Positions 1-8,053 of a DNA stretch of 64,000 bases are shown piece after piece. Origin of the DNA: Anderseniella sp963787895. Its GTDB lineage: Bacteria > Pseudomonadota > Alphaproteobacteria > Rhizobiales > Aestuariivirgaceae. The stretch covers positions 806,001 through 870,000 of the forward strand of contig CAWBEX010000007.1 in the NCBI GenBank assembly GCA_963787895.1, written 5' to 3'. Both the position numbers and the translations under genes were made by a program. Numbering within the stretch: the first letter of the stretch is position 1; each line of letters begins with the position of its first letter. The notes below the pieces were generated by a model. It did no database searches. It had not been told where the DNA came from and saw only the letters and a program-made list of their open reading frames with translations.

Positions 1-1
1 A

Positions 2-829
2 CTTGGCATGGGTGCGCTGCTTGGGGTTGCCCAGGGGTCTGTGCATAAGCCCTACATGTGCGTCATGCGCTGGGACGGCGGGCGCAAGGGCGACAAGCCG
101 GTTGCCTTTGTAGGCAAGGGGGTCACGTTTGACACGGGCGGCATTTCCATCAAGCCGGCCGCTGGCATGGAGGACATGAAAGGTGACATGGGCGGGGCGG
201 CTTGCGTCACCGGTCTCATGGCAGCGCTGGCCGGGCGCAAGGCCAAGGTCAATGCCATTGGCGTGGTTGGCCTGGTAGAGAACATGCCGGACGGCAAGGC
301 CCAGCGCCCAGGCGACGTGGTCACGTCCATGTCCAAGCAGACGATCGCCGTACTCAACACCGATGCCGAAGGCCGCCTGGTGCTGGCCGATGCTCTTTGG
401 TACACCCAGCAGAAGTTCAAGCCGCAATTTATGGTCAACCTGGCCACGTTGACTGGCGCAATCCTGATTGCACTAGGCAAGGAACATGCCGGTCTGTTCT
501 CCAATAATGACAAACTGTCAGACCAGCTGGCAAAGGCCGGGCTCGACACGCGCGAAAAGGTATGGCGTATGCCGCTGACCCCGGAATACGACAAGATGAT
601 CGATTCAGACATTGCCGACATGAAGAACATTGGTGGCCGTCACGCCGGAGCAATAACTGCAGGTCAATTCCTGCAGCGATTCGTCAACAATGTGCCCTGG
701 GCCCACCTCGACGTGGCCGGCACGGCAATGGATTCGACAAAAACACCAATCAACCAGTCCTGGGGTTCTGGCTGGGGCGTACGGCTGCTCGACCGCCTGG
801 TGGCTGCCAATTACGAAAAACAACCTTGA
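2..829 (+). CDS. pepA: Leucyl aminopeptidase, 3' part (left edge cut)
   Basis: Cytosolic M17 metallo-aminopeptidase that removes N-terminal residues, notably Leu, from peptides. The reading frame is open to the left edge, and the residues before the first ATG (position 8) still match the family, so the true start lies outside the window. Visible hallmarks are GKGVTFDTGG (metal and catalytic Lys region), the EDMKGDMGGAA block and the M17 signature NTDAEGRL. The C-terminus is complete and ends with TGA at 827-829. It is followed on the same strand by holC, an adjacency common in Proteobacteria, although a small reverse-strand gene lies between them here. Confidence 0.95.
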   Translation, partial: LGMGALLGVAQGSVHKPYMCVMRWDGGRKGDKPVAFVGKGVTFDTGGISIKPAAGMEDMKGDMGGAACVTGLMAALAGRKAKVNAIGVVGLVENMPDGKAQRPGDVVTSMSKQTIAVLNTDAEGRLVLADALWYTQQKFKPQFMVNLATLTGAILIALGKEHAGLFSNNDKLSDQLAKAGLDTREKVWRMPLTPEYDKMIDSDIADMKNIGGRHAGAITAGQFLQRFVNNVPWAHLDVAGTAMDSTKTPINQSWGSGWGVRLLDRLVAANYEKQP

Positions 830-840
830 CGTAAACGTAA

Positions 841-1302
841 CTACTGTGCGGCGATGTATTTCTGCGTGCCGTGCTGATAGTTGATTATCGCTTCCTCGCG
901 CACCTTCTGCGATGCGGTGAATTCGTCAACGCTGATGCGCTTGCGGCGATAGTCACGCAGGCTCTTGCGCGCGCGCCTTTCCGTTTTGCGGCGTTCGCGC
1001 TCCAGCCAGCGCCGCAGCACTTCAAGCTCGAGCCGCGATGCGTTGTCGAGTGACAGGTTCCTGAAGCTGAACCCGTTCAACGGCATTTCACCGCCGATGC
1101 CCTCAGCCTCACCAAAGAACGCCACCGGCCTGCAGATGCCGCTTTCGGTATTGCCGGCTTCACAGGCTGCACGGCAAACTTCTTCAACGTTTCCCGAACA
1201 GCAGTCACAAATGCCGGTGGCAAGCGCTGCCGGGCTTTGTGCGGTGATCGCAGCAATGCCCGCGCCGGTTGCCAGTGCCAGCATGTTTTTCCATTTAATC
1301 AT
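841..1302 (-). CDS. Cysteine-rich exported protein of unknown function
   Basis: 153 residues. The start has a GAGGG Shine-Dalgarno about 8 nt upstream. The N-terminus is a probable signal peptide (residues 1 to about 28, ending near ALA). The mature N-terminal part holds a cysteine cluster (CDCC, then three more Cys within about 25 residues), consistent with disulfides or metal binding in the periplasm. The C-terminal half is strongly charged and Arg/Lys-rich, probably helical (about residues 85-135). It lies convergent to pepA with only 11 bases between the stop codons. I do not recognise the family. Confidence 0.7.
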   Translation of the reverse strand: MIKWKNMLALATGAGIAAITAQSPAALATGICDCCSGNVEEVCRAACEAGNTESGICRPVAFFGEAEGIGGEMPLNGFSFRNLSLDNASRLELEVLRRWLERERRKTERRARKSLRDYRRKRISVDEFTASQKVREEAIINYQHGTQKYIAAQ

Positions 1303-1416
1303 AGACCCAACCCTCTTGATCGCATGTTAGTTTTGCCACATGCTTCGTCTCCATCCTAGCCCCGAAATCAGCAAAAAACCATGGCATATGCAGCGCACCT
1401 TGGCTATCAAGCTGAT

Positions 1417-1917
1417 ATGAGCGAAGTACTGTTCTATCACCTTGAGCGCGCGCGGATGGAAGATGTGCTGCCGCAATTGCTGGCCAAATCCATCGAACGC
1501 GGCTGGCGGGCGGTGGTGCAAACTGTCAGCGACGAGCGCGTTGCGGAGATATCGCACCGGTTGTGGCTCTGGGAAGGCGATGCGTTTCTGGCCCATGGCA
1601 GTCAGGCCGATGGCTTTGCAGACATGCAGCCTGTCTGGTTGACGTCAGCTGACGACAATCCGAACGGATCAAATGTGCGCATTCTGGTGGATGGCGCAGA
1701 CTTCGAGGATACCTCCAGCCTTGATCGCCTGGTCATCATGTTTGACGGCAATGACGAGCAAGCCACGGCTCTCGCAAGGCAGAAATGGAAATCCGTGACT
1801 GGGGCTGGTCTGACTGCCACATACTGGCAGCAGGATGAGCGCGGCGCATGGGTGAAGAAAACTCAGGCAAACGCCAGCAGGCCTGCTGGAGCGGAAGGCG
1901 GCAAAGATGAACGATGA
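1417..1917 (+). CDS. holC: DNA polymerase III subunit chi
   Basis: Chi subunit of the clamp-loader complex; it links the replisome to single-strand binding protein. The product is 166 residues from the ATG at 1417 (MSEVLFYHLE), which aligns with the usual chi N-terminus. An upstream in-frame ATG at 1381 would add 12 unrelated residues and is less likely. Family features are the initial beta-strand, the ERGWRAVVQ stretch, LWLWEGDAFLAHG and LVIMFDGNDE. Position just after pepA supports the call. It overlaps the next methyltransferase gene by 11 bases, suggesting translational coupling. Confidence 0.92.
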   Translation: MSEVLFYHLERARMEDVLPQLLAKSIERGWRAVVQTVSDERVAEISHRLWLWEGDAFLAHGSQADGFADMQPVWLTSADDNPNGSNVRILVDGADFEDTSSLDRLVIMFDGNDEQATALARQKWKSVTGAGLTATYWQQDERGAWVKKTQANASRPAGAEGGKDER

Positions 1918-2596
1918 CTTCGCGGCTAAGCGTCAGAAAGCCCGCGAGGCTACTGGTCCCATTCAGGCTGAAGCCGAAGCACGCGGTGAACCACTAGCCT
2001 GGTTTGACGAAGTATATGCCCGCGCTGGTGGAGATGCGGCAATGGTGCCGTGGGCTGATGAAGAACCGCACCCCGGACTGGCCGAGTGGATCGCGCGCTC
2101 CGGCGAAATACATGAAGGCATGGCACTCGATGTTGGCTGCGGGCTGGGCGACAATGCAGAAGCGCTTTCGGCAGCCGGGTATGACGTGACCGCTTTCGAC
2201 CTCTCACCCACCGCCATCGCATGGGCGAAGCAGCGGTTTCCGGGTTCCCGTGTGAACTACGTCACAGCCAGCCTGCTCGCTCCGCCGGCCGAATGGGTTG
2301 GGGCGTTCCACCTGGTGCATGAATCCTACACCCTGCAGGCACTCAAGCAGCCGGAGCAGGCCATGGCGTTTCCGGCGCTGGCCAGTCTTGTGGCGCCCGG
2401 CGGAAAGCTGCTGGTAGTATGCCGGTCACGTGAAGAAGGTGCGGAAATGTCCGGCCCGCCCTGGCCGCTGACAAGAGGCGAAGTCATGCGCCTTGCTGAA
2501 TTTGGGCTTACCCCGCGTGCCTGTCAGGGGTTCACCGTTGACGGCAAGGGTCGTTCAGTCCCGCATCTGCGTGCCGTATTCAGCCGTGATCAATGA
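1907..2596 (+). CDS. Class I SAM-dependent methyltransferase
   Basis: 229 residues with a Rossmann-type SAM-binding core. Motif I is LDVGCGLGD (about residues 74-82), with an acidic Asp at about residue 98 in TAFDLSP, and a post-motif stretch around residues 135-165. The N-terminal WFDEVYARAGGD and PHPGLAEW pattern resembles the thiopurine/TehB-like methyltransferase group. The substrate cannot be told from sequence. The start overlaps the end of holC by 11 bases, and the DUF1737 mini-gene begins 12 bases after its stop, so the three are probably co-transcribed. Confidence 0.8.
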   Translation: MNDDFAAKRQKAREATGPIQAEAEARGEPLAWFDEVYARAGGDAAMVPWADEEPHPGLAEWIARSGEIHEGMALDVGCGLGDNAEALSAAGYDVTAFDLSPTAIAWAKQRFPGSRVNYVTASLLAPPAEWVGAFHLVHESYTLQALKQPEQAMAFPALASLVAPGGKLLVVCRSREEGAEMSGPPWPLTRGEVMRLAEFGLTPRACQGFTVDGKGRSVPHLRAVFSRDQ

Positions 2597-2608
2597 GGAG
2601 TTTGCAAG

Positions 2609-2785
2609 GTGTCCCAGAAACTGCGTTACAGGCTGCTGACCGGCAAGGATGACAGGTCGTTCTGCGAGCGCGTGTCAGCGGCACTGGATGATGGCTATGA
2701 GCTTCACGGATCTCCTTCGATTACACACAACGGCGAACATTGCGTCGTCGCGCAGGCGATTGTCCTGAAAGCTGATCAGCGCTGA
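2609..2785 (+). CDS. DUF1737 small protein (GTG start)
   Basis: A 58-residue protein starting with GTG at 2609, preceded by GAGGAG about 10 nt upstream. It begins MSQKLRYRLLTGKDD and contains FCERV, then a Gly-Tyr-Glu-Leu segment and GSPSITHNG. This matches the DUF1737 pattern of small proteins with YRLLTG, FCERV and L-x-GSP-x-x-x-x-NG. The function is unknown. It follows the methyltransferase closely and precedes the nitroreductase by 43 bases. Confidence 0.8.
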   Translation: MSQKLRYRLLTGKDDRSFCERVSAALDDGYELHGSPSITHNGEHCVVAQAIVLKADQR

Positions 2786-2828
2786 TCATGTTTCCCCCAG
2801 ACATCTGAACTCTACAAGGAAGCCTCAT

Positions 2829-3506
2829 ATGCAAGTTCACGATGCGATTATGTCCCGTCATTCCTGCCGCCGTTTCAAGCAGGACCCGGTGCCGGAGGAA
2901 GCACTTCGCCGTATCCTGACCGGGGCGGGCAGGGCGCCAAGCGGGCACAACACGCAACCATGGAAAGTCTATGTTGTGCGCGGTGCTGCAAAGCAGCGCA
3001 TCACTGAAAAGGCCCTCGCCGCAGCACAGGGCATATCCTCGCTCAAGGCCAGTGACCCGGAGTTTGACTATTATCCGACGCAGTGGTTCGAACCTTACCT
3101 GTCGCGCCGCCGCGCAACCGGCTTTGGCCTGTACGGAGCGCTCGGCATCGGCCGGGACGACAAGGAAGCCCGCAGTGAACAGATGCTGCGCAACTTCAGG
3201 TTCTTCGATGCCCCGGTTGGCCTCTTCATCACCTTCTCGCGCCGCATGTCTGTCGGCACGTTCATGGACGTCGGCATGTTCATCGAGAACATCCTGATCG
3301 GTGCGCGCGGCGAGGGCCTGCACACGTGCGGCCAGGTTGCCTGGTGCTCCCATCACCACATGATCCGGCAGGAGTTGGGCTTTGACCAGGACGAGCTGCT
3401 CGCCTGCGGTATCTCCGTTGGTTATGGCGACGAGACGGCTCCGGAAAATGTCTGGCGCACTGATCGTGCCGAGATCGGCGAATGGGTGACGTTCCACGAC
3501 GAGTGA
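2829..3506 (+). CDS. Nitroreductase-family FMN oxidoreductase
   Basis: 225 residues of the nitroreductase fold, a homodimeric FMN enzyme using NAD(P)H to reduce nitro compounds, quinones or related substrates. FMN-binding features are SRHSCRRF (about residues 9-16) near the N-terminus, APSGHNTQPWKVYVV (about 37-51), and a C-terminal GLHTCGQVAW followed by CGISVGYGDE, which form the flavin phosphate-binding part. The start at 2829 has AAGGAAG 7-8 nt upstream. The physiological substrate is not predictable. Confidence 0.88.
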   Translation: MQVHDAIMSRHSCRRFKQDPVPEEALRRILTGAGRAPSGHNTQPWKVYVVRGAAKQRITEKALAAAQGISSLKASDPEFDYYPTQWFEPYLSRRRATGFGLYGALGIGRDDKEARSEQMLRNFRFFDAPVGLFITFSRRMSVGTFMDVGMFIENILIGARGEGLHTCGQVAWCSHHHMIRQELGFDQDELLACGISVGYGDETAPENVWRTDRAEIGEWVTFHDE

Positions 3507-3514
3507 GCTGCAGA

Positions 3515-3853
3515 TTACTTGCAGGCAAACGCCTTGAGCAGGGCGGAGCGCACGACTTGCGGCGCGGGATGTTGCGCATCTTCGGGAAGCCGCGCGAGAT
3601 GGCGCGTCACCAGTTTTGAAAAATCCGATGTCGACAGATCACGCGGCATGCACAGCTTTTCATCCATGCCCGGTTCGTCCAGCATGGCATCGCCTATGGC
3701 GGTTATGTAACCGGCACAAATGCCATCATCATAATCGCTGCCGTGCGAAGAGTTGCAGAATTTTGACAACACGTAGGCGCTGAAGCGGTGCCCGTCTGTG
3801 GCGTGCGCCGCGCTGCTCATCAGCAGAAAGGTACACAATATCAGCCTAGTCAT
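3515..3853 (-). CDS. Secreted Rap1a/Tai-like protein
   Basis: 112 residues with an N-terminal signal peptide (cleavage after AHA, about residue 18). The mature protein has FCNSS, then DGICAGYITAIGDAM and a late VVRSALLKAFACK. This pattern, with paired Cys and a GxxxGYI helix, resembles the Rap1a/Tai immunity-protein fold, which is also common as an orphan periplasmic domain. No toxin gene is nearby, so an immunity role is not supported here. The start overlaps the end of the upstream aspartoacylase-like gene by 8 bases, implying co-expression. Confidence 0.65.
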   Translation of the reverse strand: MTRLILCTFLLMSSAAHATDGHRFSAYVLSKFCNSSHGSDYDDGICAGYITAIGDAMLDEPGMDEKLCMPRDLSTSDFSKLVTRHLARLPEDAQHPAPQVVRSALLKAFACK

Positions 3854-4976
3854 GCAGCAGCTTTCCCCTGCGGTAGGTCAGCGAAGCGACGCCTTGCACC
3901 TTGCCGATGTTTTCTCCCGGCCAGGCCAGGCGCTGGTTGGAGCGTGCAAAGAACAGCCCGTCTGCTGCCGCTGTCACCTGGTCAACCACCATGTTGGTAT
4001 CTGACATGGGATCGACAATGTCTGCAATCACATCACCTGCATTCACCATCTGTCCCACCTGCGCTGTGTACACGATGATGCCGGCTGCTTTCGCTTTCAA
4101 CATGTCCGTTGCGGTAAAGTCTGCCGCGATGCCGCCGAAGACCGGGGCTTTGCCTCCGTCTTCATCAATGACGCCCCGCAGACACAGGAACCGGTACAGG
4201 GCTCCTGCATCCTTGTCGGAGTACTCATGCGATGCGTCATGCTCGCCGCGCAATTCCACAACCACCGTCAGAGGCAGTTCAAGTGCGTCCGCGCCGTATA
4301 TTTCCCGCGCCCGGACATACGGCCAGGCGATGGTCTCCTCAAACGGTCCGCCACCGGATGCCCGTGCGAACATGACGACCTTTGCATCCAGCAGGGCGGC
4401 AAGGTCTTCGGCTTCGGGCCAATGGTCTTCGTCGAGGTAAAGATGCATCAATGCATCTGAATCGGTATGCAGGTCGAGTACAATGTCCGCATCACACGCC
4501 AGCCGCATCAGCTCCAGTTTCAGAGCCTGCGCCTCGTTGGCCGGGCTGGCGGCCGCGATGGCTTTTGAGACCTCAGCCTTCACCAGCGCCGTATCTGCAG
4601 CCTGGCCATTGGCCATTTTGCCGTCAATGGCCTCAAGCACGGCATCGGACACGTCATGAAAGCCGCGGTTGAAGTTCTCGCCGGTCGCCATGTGATAGCG
4701 CCCGTTGTGAGAGCGCAATGTCACGTTGTTCAGCCCGATCGGATTGGCCACCGGTACGACAATAACCTCGCCTTGTATCGTGCCTGCCGCATCTGCTGTT
4801 TTCAGCAGCGCCAGAAGCTTTGCCGCAACAAGGCTGGCTGGCAGTTCGTCTGCGTGCATTGACGCGTGGATGTAGACCTTGGGTGTGGCACCGGCAGATC
4901 CAAAGCGCCAAACCTTCAAGGAGTGCTGGGTGCCAACAGCGTGGCGTGGAAGCTCTATTGTGGTACAGGTAGCCAT
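3846..4976 (-). CDS. Succinylglutamate desuccinylase/aspartoacylase family hydrolase
   Basis: 376 residues of the M14-like AstE/AspA zinc hydrolase family, which deacylates N-acyl amino acids. Zinc ligands are visible as HADE (H41, E44) and H170 in VLDLHTDSD. The substrate-binding NFNRGF lies near residue 102, and a probable catalytic Glu is in VVELRGEH (about 241). The C-terminal 100 residues form the beta-rich lid seen in longer bacterial members. The start has GGAG about 7 nt upstream. The specific acyl substrate is unknown. Rap1a-like protein follows with an 8-base overlap. Confidence 0.85.
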   Translation of the reverse strand: MATCTTIELPRHAVGTQHSLKVWRFGSAGATPKVYIHASMHADELPASLVAAKLLALLKTADAAGTIQGEVIVVPVANPIGLNNVTLRSHNGRYHMATGENFNRGFHDVSDAVLEAIDGKMANGQAADTALVKAEVSKAIAAASPANEAQALKLELMRLACDADIVLDLHTDSDALMHLYLDEDHWPEAEDLAALLDAKVVMFARASGGGPFEETIAWPYVRAREIYGADALELPLTVVVELRGEHDASHEYSDKDAGALYRFLCLRGVIDEDGGKAPVFGGIAADFTATDMLKAKAAGIIVYTAQVGQMVNAGDVIADIVDPMSDTNMVVDQVTAAADGLFFARSNQRLAWPGENIGKVQGVASLTYRRGKLLHD

Positions 4977-5012
4977 GAGTATCTCCGAAACGAACAGGGA
5001 AGGTTGTAGCCT

Positions 5013-5735
5013 ATGGCAAGCAAGTCCGAAACCTCACTGAAGCATGTGTTGATCGTTGGTGCTGGCGCCGGACTATCAGCCAGCATTGCACGCCGCTTCC
5101 ACGCTGAAGGGCTGGCCGTGTCATTGGCCGCACGCGACACGCAGAAGCTGTCCGCGCTGGCAGGCGAGGTGGGTGCCGAAGTGTATCAGTGCGATGCCTC
5201 GCAGGTCGACCAGGTGGATGTATTGTTTGCCAGTCTCGACAAGGCAAAGGCCGGCACGCCGGACGTGGTGATCTACAATCCGTCCTACCGGGTGCGCGGC
5301 TCCATCACGGACCTTGACCCTCAACAGGTGCACCAGGCGCTGATGGTGACCGGCTTCGGCGGTTTCCTGGTGGCAAGGCAAGCCGCAAGACGCATGTCGG
5401 CGGCGGGCACAGGCGTTATCATTTTCACCGGTGCATCAGCCTCGATGAAGGGTTATCCGATGTCGGCACCGTTCGCCATGGGCAAGTTTGCTTTGCGCGG
5501 CCTGGCGCAATCCATGGCGCGTGAATTGCAGCCAAGGGGCGTGCATGTTGCCCATGTGAACATTGACGGCGGCATCAGGTCGGACGCCCGGCCCGAACGT
5601 GCAGACCCGCAGGGCCAGCCGGACTCGATGCTCGACCCCGATGCAATTGCCGAAACCTATTGGCAGCTTGCAACGCAGCACCGGTCTGCCTGGACTATGG
5701 AAACGGAACTCAGGCCGTGGCTTGAGGGGTTCTGA
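5013..5735 (+). CDS. SDR-family protein with Phe in place of the catalytic Tyr
   Basis: 240 residues of short-chain dehydrogenase fold. The nucleotide-binding loop is VGAGAGLSASIARRF (about residues 15-29), a variant of TGxxxGxG. The usual catalytic YxxxK reads F154-AMG-K158, although the preceding strand with candidate Ser (GASAS, about 140-144) is kept. Several SDR subfamilies with a FAxxK signature share this, so it is a family trait rather than damage. It may be a reductase using another residue, or a non-redox protein. It is divergent from the aspartoacylase-like gene, with 36 bases between their starts. Confidence 0.8.
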   Translation: MASKSETSLKHVLIVGAGAGLSASIARRFHAEGLAVSLAARDTQKLSALAGEVGAEVYQCDASQVDQVDVLFASLDKAKAGTPDVVIYNPSYRVRGSITDLDPQQVHQALMVTGFGGFLVARQAARRMSAAGTGVIIFTGASASMKGYPMSAPFAMGKFALRGLAQSMARELQPRGVHVAHVNIDGGIRSDARPERADPQGQPDSMLDPDAIAETYWQLATQHRSAWTMETELRPWLEGF

Positions 5736-5828
5736 GGACGCCAGGCATTACGCCTTTTCGCTTCGGCTGCATTCGCCACCTGATTAGCTTGTCGGTGCCA
5801 GCAGCGGCCAGGTACAGGTGGTGGTCAT

Positions 5829-6059
5829 CTATGACGCACCGCAGCAGGTGTTACCCTGCTGAATTGGCGGGCAAGCCACTGTGCCATATGAGCAATAAAC
5901 ACAGCAATCACCCGGTTTTGGCCTCAACAACACACCGCATCCCTTGCAGTCGTAGAACCATTGGCAGGCGTTGGTGGGCATGGATTCAGTTTCGGCATGC
6001 CCGCATTGTGGGCATGTGATGGTTGAAATCAATTCGAAGCTGCTTTGGTTCGTTTCCAT
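5829..6059 (-). CDS. GDCCVxC-domain cysteine-rich protein (mercury-associated)
   Basis: 76 residues with 11 cysteines (16, 19, 32, 38, 41, 52, 53, 56, 63, 72, 73). The pattern is CPQC, then CKGC, the signature GDCCVYCSYG and a terminal TCCG. This matches the GDCCVxC protein family, some members of which are selenoproteins; here all positions are ordinary Cys codons. I chose the start at METN because upstream in-frame sequence lies inside merF and does not fit. It overlaps merF by 31 bases, so the two are translated together and the protein probably handles Hg(II) or another thiophilic metal delivered by MerF. Confidence 0.78.
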   Translation of the reverse strand: METNQSSFELISTITCPQCGHAETESMPTNACQWFYDCKGCGVLLRPKPGDCCVYCSYGTVACPPIQQGNTCCGAS

Positions 6060-6241
6060 AGTGCATACATTGTAACTGCTACAAAGATGGCAAGGGCGGG
6101 CAGCAACACATGGTCCAGCATTCCGATTGCTGCGGACAAACCGACAACTCCCAACACGATAGACAGGATCGGAGTGAAGCAACAGATTGCCGTAACGATG
6201 CTTCCCACGATACCGATCTTGAGAAAGTCATTTTCCGTCAT
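6029..6241 (-). CDS. merF: MerF-like mercuric ion transporter
   Basis: 70 residues with two membrane helices. The first carries the vicinal cysteine pair in TAICCFTP (C20, C21), the Hg(II)-binding position of MerF/MerT. The second segment, LDHVLLPALAIFVAVTMYAL, is very close to MerF. The start at 6241 (MTENDFLK) aligns with the MerF N-terminus; in-frame ATGs at 6253 and 6283 are possible alternatives. The second cytoplasmic Cys pair of classical MerF is missing from the short C-terminus. The adjacent, overlapping GDCCVxC gene could supply it. No merR, merA or merP is in the window. Confidence 0.8.
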   Translation of the reverse strand: MTENDFLKIGIVGSIVTAICCFTPILSIVLGVVGLSAAIGMLDHVLLPALAIFVAVTMYALWKRTKAASN

Positions 6242-6307
6242 GGCAGCCAGCATAACCCGAACCGGCCGCGCGGCATCGCACATTTGTGTGAGTGCGCTCT
6301 CGCATGA

Positions 6308-6619
6308 TCACTCAGGCGGAAATACCCAGTCTTTGCTCGCGCCGTCTGTTTGTCTGGTGATGAAACTCACCGCAACGGTGTTCGGCCGGCGCCAGACCAC
6401 ATGGGCGGGCCTGCGTACCTTTTCACCATCTATGATCAACACAAGATCGTCCGGCACCTTGTCGGACCGTTCGACCATCAACAACGCCCCGCTATTGGAA
6501 AGGTTTCCGACGACACATGCTTCGCGTTCGCTACCATCAATGCTGGTTGCAACGCCGCTGAGCAGCTTGACCGTGCGAAGGGCGGCACGACGCTCGTCTG
6601 GTTTGGTGTTCGCTTTCAT
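6308..6619 (-). CDS. PilZ-domain protein
   Basis: 103 residues from the ATG at 6619, which has GGAGG 7 nt upstream; a longer frame lacks a ribosome site. The fold is a single PilZ domain with an N-terminal ERRAALR arginine motif and NLSNSG (the D/N-x-S-x-x-G motif), which together bind cyclic di-GMP. The RR spacing is shorter than the canonical RxxxR, so binding is likely but not certain. Stand-alone PilZ proteins of this size are abundant in Rhizobiales and usually act as c-di-GMP receptors for motility or surface functions. Confidence 0.78.
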   Translation of the reverse strand: MKANTKPDERRAALRTVKLLSGVATSIDGSEREACVVGNLSNSGALLMVERSDKVPDDLVLIIDGEKVRRPAHVVWRRPNTVAVSFITRQTDGASKDWVFPPE

Positions 6620-6743
6620 AACAGCCTCCAACGCACACGAAACTGATTTGTGTGACAATGAGACTATAGCGCGCCCGCACTACCGTTAATTTAAGCAGTT
6701 AATTCAAATTGAGCCGGTTTCAGCAAGCAAGACGCAACGGGAA

Positions 6744-7433
6744 TCAGAACCGCAATATTCGCAACCAGCGCATGACATTCAGCAAAGAGACCATGGCCCC
6801 GGCCACATAGGTGAAAGCCGCTGCCCGCAGCACTCTTTGCGCGCCAGGCATGTCGTCAGGGTGCAGATACTCGCCCAGCCGCAGGATTGGCAGGGCACGC
6901 TTGAAACTCGCGTCGAATTCCACAGGCAGAGTGATGAGGTGAACAACGATGCCAGTCGCCATGATCGCCAGCCCGGCACCGAGCTCCAGCATCATGATCG
7001 ACGGCTTCTGTGTGATCGCCATGACCACAGGTGCTCCGATCAGCAACACTGAACCAAGCGCCTGCACCTTCTGGGCAACCACGGCAAGGCGGGTACGCAG
7101 GCGCAACGGTGCATAGCCTTCTGCATCCTGAAGGGCATGGCCAACCTCATGTGCTGCAACTGCCACGGCCGAGACCGACTTGCCGTCATGATGCGACGGG
7201 CTCAGCCTGACCGCCTTCGCCATGGGGTCATAGTGGTCGCCGCCTTCGACCGGCAACTTCTCCACCGGCACGTCTTCAAGGCCAGCCTGGTCAAGCAGGT
7301 GCCGGGCCAGTTCGCCGCCAGTGCCCGGCAGGTCATCGCGGTGCGCAGCCTGTGAGGCAATCATTTGGCGCACCCACATCTGCGGCAAGAACATCAGCGC
7401 CAGAAACATCAATCCGAATATGAGGTAGACCAT
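6744..7433 (-). CDS. YugP-type membrane zinc metallopeptidase
   Basis: 229 residues from the ATG at 7433, preceded by GGGGA. It has an N-terminal membrane helix (residues 3-20), the zinc-binding motif HEVGH at residues 95-99 followed by ALQDAEGY, and two further hydrophobic segments around residues 120-160. This is the DUF/YugP neutral zinc metallopeptidase family of membrane-anchored proteases with largely unknown substrates. It faces away from the Mrp operon, with about 137 bases between the two starts. Confidence 0.88.
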   Translation of the reverse strand: MVYLIFGLMFLALMFLPQMWVRQMIASQAAHRDDLPGTGGELARHLLDQAGLEDVPVEKLPVEGGDHYDPMAKAVRLSPSHHDGKSVSAVAVAAHEVGHALQDAEGYAPLRLRTRLAVVAQKVQALGSVLLIGAPVVMAITQKPSIMMLELGAGLAIMATGIVVHLITLPVEFDASFKRALPILRLGEYLHPDDMPGAQRVLRAAAFTYVAGAMVSLLNVMRWLRILRF

Positions 7434-7570
7434 GGTTCCCCGTCCGGTTACGGCATGCAACCCATTTCACAATGTGGCAATGGTGCAGCTACTTGGCGAA
7501 AACTAACCGAAATCCGTTGACGCGTTATACTTTAATGGTGAGAAAGTAGATCAATTCAAGGGGATCGTGG

Positions 7571-8050
7571 ATGAGTCAAAAACTAGGGCTGTTTGTAGCA
7601 CTGTGCGCAGCCTGGCTTGTTTGGTCCGGTTACTTCAAGCCGTTGCTGCTCGGCCTCGGGCTGTTTTCCGTGATCATGTGCCTTGTGCTGGCAATCCGCA
7701 TGCGCTCTGCCGACGGCGAGGGGTCCCGCTTTCATATTCTTGAGCATGTCCACCAGCTCGCAACCTACTGGCCATGGCTTCTGGTTGAAATTGCCAAGTC
7801 CAACCTGGACGTAGCCAGGATTGTGCTGGCACCAAAGATCAACATCGATCCGGTGATGGTCCGCCTGAAGGCTACTCAGGCCACCGACATGGGCAAGACC
7901 ATCTATGGCAATTCCATAACATTGACGCCCGGCACGATCACCGTCGACATGGAAGGTGATGAATTGCTGGTCCATGCACTCGTGCAAGCCGGCGCTGACG
8001 GTTTGCGCGAAGGCGGGATGGATCGCCGCGTCACCAGTTTGGAACGCTGA
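7571..8050 (+). CDS. mrpE: Mrp antiporter subunit E
   Basis: 159 residues; first gene of the Mrp-type operon. MrpE/MnhE is an integral membrane subunit of the multi-subunit cation/proton antiporter. Typical elements are two or three N-terminal membrane helices (residues 5-45), YWPWLLVEIAKSNLDVARIVL, and the C-terminal cytoplasmic YGNSITLTPGTITVDM segment diagnostic of the family. A purine-rich AAGGGGAT precedes the ATG. The last MrpE residues end 3 bases before mrpF. Confidence 0.95.
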   Translation: MSQKLGLFVALCAAWLVWSGYFKPLLLGLGLFSVIMCLVLAIRMRSADGEGSRFHILEHVHQLATYWPWLLVEIAKSNLDVARIVLAPKINIDPVMVRLKATQATDMGKTIYGNSITLTPGTITVDMEGDELLVHALVQAGADGLREGGMDRRVTSLER

Positions 8051-8053
8051 GCA

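Noticed and set aside
1381..1416. Earlier ATG for holC adding 12 residues
   Set aside because: The extra residues do not fit the chi family N-terminus; the ATG at 1417 aligns exactly.
3515..3853. Toxin-immunity role for the Rap1a-like protein
   Set aside because: No type VI effector or other toxin gene adjoins it; the partner is a metabolic hydrolase. The domain alone does not prove immunity.
7517..7531. TTGACG followed by TATACT before mrpE, resembling a promoter
   Set aside because: The two boxes are only about 4 bases apart, so they cannot be one sigma-70 promoter; no matching -35 found at proper spacing.
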